Made by a program: the position numbers and the translations under genes. DNA of 10,000 bases from Flavobacterium sp. (GTDB lineage Bacteria; Bacteroidota; Bacteroidia; Flavobacteriales; Flavobacteriaceae). The notes beneath the pieces were generated by a model, which was not told the origin of the DNA, did not search any database, and saw only the letters and a list, made by a program, of their open reading frames with translations. The stretch's first letter is position 1. Each line of letters begins with the position of its first letter. The stretch spans positions 1 to 10,000 of the forward strand of contig NZ_JAIWOF010000199.1 in the NCBI RefSeq assembly GCF_020217025.1, in the 5' to 3' direction. Below, piece by piece: positions 6,123 to 10,000 of the stretch.

Positions 6123-7139
6123 ATGAAGATACTGGTTACTGGCGGTTTAGGATTTATAGGTTCTCACACAGTTGTGGAATTACAAAATGAGGGTTTTGAT
6201 GTAATTGCAATCGATAATCTTTCTAATTCATCAATAGAGGTTTTAGACGGAATTGAGCGTATTACTGGGAAAAAACCTTTGTTTGAAAACATCGATTTGC
6301 GAGATAAATCGGCGGTTCAAAATTTCTTTTCTAAATACCAAGATATTTCAGGAGTGATTCATTTTGCTGCTTCAAAAGCGGTGGGAGAAAGTGTTGAAAA
6401 TCCTTTGTTGTATTATGAAAACAATATCAATTCTTTAGTATACTTATTACAAGAATTACAGAGAAAGCCAGAAGCTCATTTTATTTTCAGTTCGTCTTGT
6501 ACCGTTTACGGTCAAGCCGAAAAAATGCCAATTACCGAAAATGCACCTATTCAAGTTGCGATGTCACCTTACGGAAATACGAAGCAAATAGGTGAGGAAA
6601 TTATAACCGATGTTGCAAAAGTAACCAATATCAATTCTATTTTATTACGTTATTTTAATCCTATTGGAGCACATCCTTCGGCTGAAATTGGTGAATTACC
6701 ATTAGGTGTTCCACAAAATTTAGTACCTTTTATTACGCAAACTGCTATTGGACTTCGTGAAAAATTATCGGTTTTTGGGGATGATTATCCAACTCCTGAT
6801 GGTACCGCAATTCGCGACTACATTCATGTAGTTGATTTAGCAAAAGCACATGTAATTGCCTTACAACGCTTGTTAAACAAACAAAACTCAGAAAAAGTAG
6901 ATACGTTTAATTTAGGAACAGGAACGGGAAGTTCGGTTTTGGAAGTCATTACTGCTTTTGAAAAAGTGTCCAATCAAAAATTAAATTATCAAATTGTGGG
7001 TAGAAGAGAAGGCGATGTAATTGAAGCTTACGCCAATACAGACAAAGCAAATACTATTCTAGGTTGGAAAGCACAATCTACTTTAGAGGAAGCTTTAGAA
7101 AGTGCTTGGAAATGGGAGAATAAAATCAGAAATAAATAA
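6123..7139 (+). CDS. galE: UDP-glucose/UDP-N-acetylglucosamine 4-epimerase
   Basis: This 338-residue protein is full length for the short-chain dehydrogenase-type epimerase GalE. It interconverts UDP-glucose and UDP-galactose in the cytoplasm using bound NAD. The NAD-binding GGLGFIGSH is at 7-15. The catalytic set is Ser124-Ser125 in SSSCTVYG with Tyr150 and Lys154 of YGNTK. NPIGAHPS (179-186) and RDYIHVVDL (231-239) bind substrate and cofactor as in the E. coli enzyme. Position 302 in GDVIEAYAN is Ala, where E. coli has Tyr299 and the human enzyme Cys307. A small residue there normally lets the enzyme also handle UDP-GlcNAc/GalNAc, so dual specificity is inferred. No separate promoter box is visible, so it is probably transcribed with the aminotransferase gene past the hairpin at 6079-6108. 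Confidence 0.95.
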   Translation: MKILVTGGLGFIGSHTVVELQNEGFDVIAIDNLSNSSIEVLDGIERITGKKPLFENIDLRDKSAVQNFFSKYQDISGVIHFAASKAVGESVENPLLYYENNINSLVYLLQELQRKPEAHFIFSSSCTVYGQAEKMPITENAPIQVAMSPYGNTKQIGEEIITDVAKVTNINSILLRYFNPIGAHPSAEIGELPLGVPQNLVPFITQTAIGLREKLSVFGDDYPTPDGTAIRDYIHVVDLAKAHVIALQRLLNKQNSEKVDTFNLGTGTGSSVLEVITAFEKVSNQKLNYQIVGRREGDVIEAYANTDKANTILGWKAQSTLEEALESAWKWENKIRNK

Positions 7140-7142
7140 AAT

Positions 7143-7170
7143 AAAAAAATCCTCAATTGAGGATTTTTTT
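7143..7170. terminator. bidirectional intrinsic terminator between galE and a convergent lipoprotein gene
   Basis: A perfect palindrome has arms A7-TCCTC (7143-7154) and GAGGA-T7 (7159-7170) around AATT. Both strands give a GC-containing stem followed by a run of U. It fills the 29-base gap between the two convergent stop codons and its right arm runs into the lipoprotein stop codon. Confidence 0.92.
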
Positions 7171-7423
7171 ATTTTTCAACAGATTCTTTTACTTTTTTTG
7201 CTCCTTCTTCCACTTTTTCAGCTCCTTTAGCAATAATGTGTTTTGCTTTTTCGCCTACTTTAGAAGAATCAATTGCTTTTTTAGCTTTTACTTTTGCCGA
7301 ATCTGCCGCTTGTTTTAAATCGGCTCCAACGGCTTCAGAAGCTTCTTTTACTTTTTCTTTTGTTTCTTCTTTGCAAGAAAATAACATAGTTGCCAGTGCA
7401 ATTCCTAAAAATATTTTTTTCAT
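7169..7423 (-). CDS. small Lys/Glu/Ala-rich helical lipoprotein
   Basis: The product is 84 residues when started at the ATG at 7423. The frame stays open to 7492, but that extension puts 23 polar residues before the signal and crosses a likely promoter. The signal peptide (1-16) ends in a lipobox-like LFSC with Cys17. The residues after it, KEE, fit the K-(D/E)2 export signal described for surface lipoproteins of Capnocytophaga. The rest is Lys, Glu and Ala with Val and Ile spaced as in amphipathic helices (about 22-52 and 57-83), similar in style to LEA-like or apolipoprotein-like helices. It resembles the two lipoproteins at the left end in signal peptide and composition but not residue by residue. 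The function is unknown. It has its own likely -7 box and a strong terminator, which suggests an independent, well-expressed transcript. Confidence 0.85.
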   Translation of the reverse strand: MKKIFLGIALATMLFSCKEETKEKVKEASEAVGADLKQAADSAKVKAKKAIDSSKVGEKAKHIIAKGAEKVEEGAKKVKESVEK

Positions 7424-7452
7424 GGTTGAATTTATTTTACGAAATAAAATTA

Positions 7453-7460
7453 CAAAATTA
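7453..7460 (-). promoter_or_regulatory. candidate -7 box for the lipoprotein gene at 7169-7423
   Basis: The minus strand reads TAATTTTG, an exact TAnnTTTG, 29 bases before the ATG. The nearest CAAA on the plus strand that could give a -33 TTTG is at 7490-7493, too far for ideal spacing. Between the box and the start lies a 7-bp inverted repeat, TTTATTT (7431-7437) and AAATAAA (7442-7448), which could fold at the 5' end of the mRNA. Confidence 0.5.
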
Positions 7461-7499
7461 ATGCCAAAGGAAAGTGAAATATTTTTTACCAAAAAGTAA

Positions 7500-8480
7500 T
7501 TACTTAATATCGTTGTTTTTCTTAATCTCTTCTACTTCTTCCTTGGCATCTTGTAATGTGGTAGCTTCTAATTTTAATTCTACTACATGAATTATTTCGG
7601 CATATTTTGATGGTTTTATAGAACTTCCAAATTCAATGGCATAGCATTTTGCAAATAGCGCTCCCAAGTACAAAATCACAGACGAATAATAAACCCAAAC
7701 CATAATAATGACTAATGAACCCGCTGCTCCATAAATGGTTCCTAATGACGATTGAGAAATGTAAAACGAAATTAAAAACTTTCCAAACATAAAAAGGATA
7801 GCAGTTGTAAACGAAGAAACTCGAACCTGTTTCCAAGTGATGTTGGCATCGGGTAATATTTTGAAAATTACTGCAAAAAGTAATGTTATTACCGTTAAAG
7901 TTACCAATGTTTGTCCAATGTAAACAGTATAAACAGCAGCTTCAGAAAAATGTGCAAATAGTTTTTGGTTCAATGAATCTAAAATGGCTGATAATCCTAA
8001 AGACGCTAATAATATGAATCCTAAACTCCCAATTACCCCAAAAGAAAGTAATCTGGATTTAAAGTATAACCAAAAACTAGAACGTTTTTTAAGTCGAATT
8101 CCCCAAATAGAATTAATAGAATCTTGAATTTCTGCAAAAACTGAAGTTGCACCTATTAATAAAGTTATGATTCCAATGAGTGCAGGAAATCCACTTTTAT
8201 TTGAAATGGCAATATTTTTAATCATTTCTTGCAATTGAATAGCGGCTTTTTCGCCTAAAAAATCTTTGATTTGAAGAAAAACCTCACCTTCAATTGCATT
8301 AGTTCCAAAAAAAAGCCCCACTACATATAGTAAAACCATAAGTAGTGGAGCCATTGAAAATACGGTTGTGTAGGCTAATGAAGCACTTTTTTTCATGATT
8401 TTATGTTCTCCAAATTCGGAAAATGTGGAATGAATTACATCCCATAAATCTTTGTAGTACGCTTCTCTAACTCCTTTCAA
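7500..8480 (-). CDS. YihY/UPF0761 family inner membrane protein (BrkB-like)
   Basis: This 326-residue protein has six likely membrane helices (about 37-58, 97-117, 144-166, 184-206, 223-243 and 250-278). It carries the family's conserved stretches: SASLAYTTVFSMAPLL (32-47) before and in helix 1, and TIYGAAGSLVIIMVWVYYSS (248-267) into the last helix. A charged, coiled-coil-like tail follows (about 300-326). The family is often labelled ribonuclease BN in databases; that name was wrongly attached, and the real role is unclear, perhaps transport. The start is TTG at 8480: fabD's stop lies in the same frame 9 bases upstream, no ATG lies between, and the first internal Met (29) would remove the conserved N-terminal helix. 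It is almost certainly co-transcribed with fabD, with a 6-base gap. Confidence 0.9.
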   Translation of the reverse strand: MKGVREAYYKDLWDVIHSTFSEFGEHKIMKKSASLAYTTVFSMAPLLMVLLYVVGLFFGTNAIEGEVFLQIKDFLGEKAAIQLQEMIKNIAISNKSGFPALIGIITLLIGATSVFAEIQDSINSIWGIRLKKRSSFWLYFKSRLLSFGVIGSLGFILLASLGLSAILDSLNQKLFAHFSEAAVYTVYIGQTLVTLTVITLLFAVIFKILPDANITWKQVRVSSFTTAILFMFGKFLISFYISQSSLGTIYGAAGSLVIIMVWVYYSSVILYLGALFAKCYAIEFGSSIKPSKYAEIIHVVELKLEATTLQDAKEEVEEIKKNNDIK

Positions 8481-8486
8481 AATAGA

Positions 8487-9356
8487 TTATGCCGAAATCG
8501 TTTCGACTTCTTTATCAATTTTATTTACTAATCCAACTAATACTTTTCCTGGACCAACTTCTGTGAAACTCGTTGCGCCATCTTTAATCATTTGTTGTAC
8601 CGATTGCGTCCATTTTACTGGAGCTGTTAATTGAATGATTAAATTTTTCTTGATTTCATTCGCATCAGAAACAGCGCTAGCAGTAACATTTTGATACACT
8701 GGGCAAATTGGAGTTGAAAAAGTAGTAGCTTCAATTGCTGCCGCTAATTCTTCTCTTGCTGGCTCCATCATTGGTGAGTGGAAAGCGCCACCAACAGGTA
8801 AAATTAAAGCACGTTTTGCACCTGCTTCTTTCATCTTTTCACAAGCTAATTCTACTGCTTTGTATTCTCCAGAAATCACTAATTGACCTGGACAGTTGTA
8901 ATTTGCAGCTACCACAACACCATCAATTGAAGCACAAATATCTTCTACAATTTTGTCGTCTAAGTTTAAAACAGCCGCCATAGTTGAAGGTGTAATTTCA
9001 CATGCTTTTTGCATTGCCATAGCTCTTTGTGAAACTAATTTTAATCCATCTTCAAATGATAAAGCACCATTTGCAACTAAAGCAGAAAATTCACCTAACG
9101 AATGTCCGGCAACCATATCTGGTTTTACGTCTAAAACTTTTGCTAAAATTACCGAATGCAAGAAAACCGCTGGTTGGGTTACCTTAGTTTCTTTCAATTC
9201 TTCAGCAGTTCCTTCGAACATGATATCAGTGATTCTAAAACCTAATATTTCATTAGCTTTTTCAAATAATTCTTTTGCTACAGCTGAATTTTCATATAAA
9301 TCTTTTCCCATTCCTGAGAATTGTGCGCCTTGACCTGGAAATACGTATGCTTTCAT
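8487..9356 (-). CDS. fabD: malonyl-CoA:acyl carrier protein transacylase
   Basis: This 289-residue protein loads malonyl groups from CoA onto acyl carrier protein for fatty acid synthesis in the cytoplasm. All active-site marks are present: PGQGAQ (7-12) with Gln9 at the oxyanion hole, Ser86 in the nucleophile elbow GHSLGEFSA, Arg111, which binds the malonyl carboxylate (QRAMAMQ), His193 in GGAFHSP, and the C-terminal EVGPGKVL (266-273). Length is slightly below the E. coli enzyme's 309. Unlike in many bacteria, no other fab gene adjoins it. yihY follows after 6 bases, and the flavin reductase gene ends 74 bases upstream. A -7 box at 9414-9421 suggests it can be transcribed on its own. Confidence 0.96.
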   Translation of the reverse strand: MKAYVFPGQGAQFSGMGKDLYENSAVAKELFEKANEILGFRITDIMFEGTAEELKETKVTQPAVFLHSVILAKVLDVKPDMVAGHSLGEFSALVANGALSFEDGLKLVSQRAMAMQKACEITPSTMAAVLNLDDKIVEDICASIDGVVVAANYNCPGQLVISGEYKAVELACEKMKEAGAKRALILPVGGAFHSPMMEPAREELAAAIEATTFSTPICPVYQNVTASAVSDANEIKKNLIIQLTAPVKWTQSVQQMIKDGATSFTEVGPGKVLVGLVNKIDKEVETISA

Positions 9357-9363
9357 GTTTTTA

Positions 9364-9403
9364 GTTTAAAAGTTTAAGGTTTATGAGTTTAAAAGTGAAA
9401 CTC
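9364..9403. repeat. short GTTTAA-type tandem repeats and inverted repeat in the fabD leader
   Basis: Four loosely repeated units, GTTTAAAA, GTTTAAG, GTTTATGA and GTTTAAAA, run from 9364 to 9394. The last overlaps an inverted repeat, GAGTTT (9385-9390) with AAACTC (9398-9403). The array lies between the possible fabD -7 box and its ATG, so it would sit in the 5' leader. It has no U-tract and is not a terminator. Confidence 0.5.
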
Positions 9404-9413
9404 AAAACTTCAG

Positions 9414-9421
9414 CAAAAATA
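9414..9421 (-). promoter_or_regulatory. candidate -7 box for fabD
   Basis: The minus strand reads TATTTTTG, which fits TAnnTTTG, 57 bases before the fabD ATG in the gap after the flavin reductase gene. A -33 TTTG at proper spacing is not seen, so support rests on the octamer and its position. Confidence 0.38.
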
Positions 9422-9430
9422 ACATTTTTA

Positions 9431-9961
9431 TTAGAATTCAGTAGAATTTACAATTTCCAATAATTGATTTTTGTATTCCGGATGGATAATGCCATTTACT
9501 ACATCAAAATTTTCGTAGAAACTTGGTAAAGAAAAACTACCTTTTACAATTCCACCTTGAAACGGAAAACGTTTTGAAGCAATTTCTAAAACCGAGCTTC
9601 CACCACGAGCACCAGGAGAAGTAGCTAATAACAACATTGGTTTTTCTTGAAAAGTTTTAGCGTTAATTCGAGAAGTCCAATCTAAAATATTCTTAAAAGC
9701 TGTGGAGTAATTTCCGTTATGTTCGGCAAACGAAATTATAATTAAATCGGCACTTCCTAAATTCGCATAAAAATCTTGTGCTAACGGATGAATTCCATTT
9801 TCTTTTTCTTTATCAACAGAGAAAATAGGCATTTCGTAATCGTTTAAATCTAAAATTTCAATTGTTACATTTTGAAACTGATTTGCAGCAAAAGTTGCCA
9901 ATTGTTTATTGATGGATTGCTTACTTGATGAAGCTCCAAAAGCGATAATTTTTTTAGTCAT
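9431..9961 (-). CDS. NAD(P)H-dependent FMN reductase family protein
   Basis: This 176-residue protein has a flavodoxin-like fold. The FMN phosphate loop is GASSSKQSIN (9-18) after the first strand, KKIIAF. The family motif around the isoalloxazine ring is AEHNGNYSTAFKNILDW (79-95), with HNGNY in place of the more common EYNGS form, and SPGARGGSS (115-123) forms the last flavin-binding loop. Such enzymes reduce free flavin, quinones or azo compounds using NAD(P)H; the substrate cannot be told here. It has no signal peptide and is cytoplasmic. Its start lies inside the end of a YjdI-like iron-sulfur protein gene (8-base overlap), implying coupled translation. fabD follows 74 bases after its stop. 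Confidence 0.9.
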   Translation of the reverse strand: MTKKIIAFGASSSKQSINKQLATFAANQFQNVTIEILDLNDYEMPIFSVDKEKENGIHPLAQDFYANLGSADLIIISFAEHNGNYSTAFKNILDWTSRINAKTFQEKPMLLLATSPGARGGSSVLEIASKRFPFQGGIVKGSFSLPSFYENFDVVNGIIHPEYKNQLLEIVNSTEF

Positions 9962-10000
9962 TTTTATTTAGATAGTATGTTAAAGCACCAGAAGGACATT
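9954..10000 (-). CDS. C-terminal end of a YjdI-like (4Fe-4S) mono-cluster protein
   Basis: The minus strand entering at the right edge reads CPSGALTYYLNKND and stops at TAA (9956-9954). CPSGAL followed by aromatic residues and a short tail is the C-terminal signature of the Fer4_19 domain; E. coli YjdI ends in CPSGALKYRHK. The Cys is one of the cluster ligands. Only 14 residues are in view, so the rest of the protein, and any fused acetyltransferase domain, cannot be judged. Its stop codon lies 8 bases into the flavin reductase gene (sequence ATGACTAA), so the two are probably translated as a pair. Confidence 0.72.
   Translation of the reverse strand, partial: CPSGALTYYLNKND

Noticed and set aside
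7424..7492. N-terminal extension of the lipoprotein to an ATG at 7492
   Set aside because: The extension buries the lipoprotein signal behind 23 residues and overlaps the -7 box and leader hairpin. The start at 7423 gives a standard signal peptide.
7500..8480. Naming the YihY-type protein ribonuclease BN
   Set aside because: It is a six-helix membrane protein with no nuclease motif. The name comes from a known misassignment; true RNase BN is a metallo-beta-lactamase fold enzyme.
8953..9333. A 126-codon open frame on the plus strand opposite fabD
   Set aside because: It runs antisense to a gene with all FabD active-site motifs and shows no domain or signal of its own. Similar open frames opposite the peptidase and aminotransferase genes were dropped for the same reason.
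9364..9394. GTTTAA repeats as a CRISPR array
   Set aside because: The units are 7-8 bases with no spacers of uniform length and no cas genes nearby.
9977..10000. A plus-strand start, ATG at 9977 (MLKHQKDI), at the right edge
   Set aside because: The opposite strand reads the CPSGAL end of an iron-sulfur protein with an overlapping stop, which is far more specific evidence. No -7 box precedes the ATG.
1..10000. A defence, toxin-antitoxin or biosynthetic island
   Set aside because: Every sizeable gene belongs to a housekeeping or envelope family, composition looks even across the window, and no mobility or recombination gene is present.

Overview
The window looks like a stretch of core chromosome from a member of the Flavobacteriaceae, most likely Flavobacterium or a close relative. 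The DNA is AT-rich. Genes lack clear Shine-Dalgarno sites, and several start regions carry the Bacteroidetes -7 box TAnnTTTG. Small lipoproteins have the signal ending SCKE, and an S46 dipeptidyl peptidase of the type common in this phylum is present. I see no phage, IS element, CRISPR array or RNA gene, and no gene-free stretch longer than 163 bases.

Layout. Positions 1-43 hold the last codons of a plus-strand gene, which meets the minus-strand genes at a bidirectional terminator (44-70). From 90 to 4673 everything is on the minus strand. Reading in the direction of transcription: waaA (Kdo transferase), a GNAT acetyltransferase overlapping it by one base, an S46 peptidase with the arginine that marks DPP11, and then two duplicated small lipoprotein genes. 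From 4725 to 7139 the genes are on the plus strand: a two-helix membrane peptide, a DegT-family sugar aminotransferase and galE. A perfect palindrome separates galE from a second minus-strand block. In transcription order that block is the tail of a YjdI-like (4Fe-4S) protein at the right edge, an NAD(P)H:FMN reductase overlapping it by 8 bases, fabD, a YihY-type membrane protein with a TTG start, and a third small lipoprotein.

How the genes fit together. Most products belong to the cell envelope. WaaA builds the lipid A-Kdo core, FabD feeds fatty acid synthesis, and GalE and the aminotransferase supply nucleotide sugars for surface glycans. The S46 peptidase should release acidic dipeptides in the periplasm. 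The FeS protein/flavin reductase overlap suggests a small redox pair.

I found no convincing new multi-gene system. The points most worth a second look are a palindromic repeat inserted in frame inside waaA, a sigma-54-like site plus phased A-tracts upstream of the duplicated lipoprotein genes, the YjdI-like tail at the right edge, and a stem-loop just upstream of galE.
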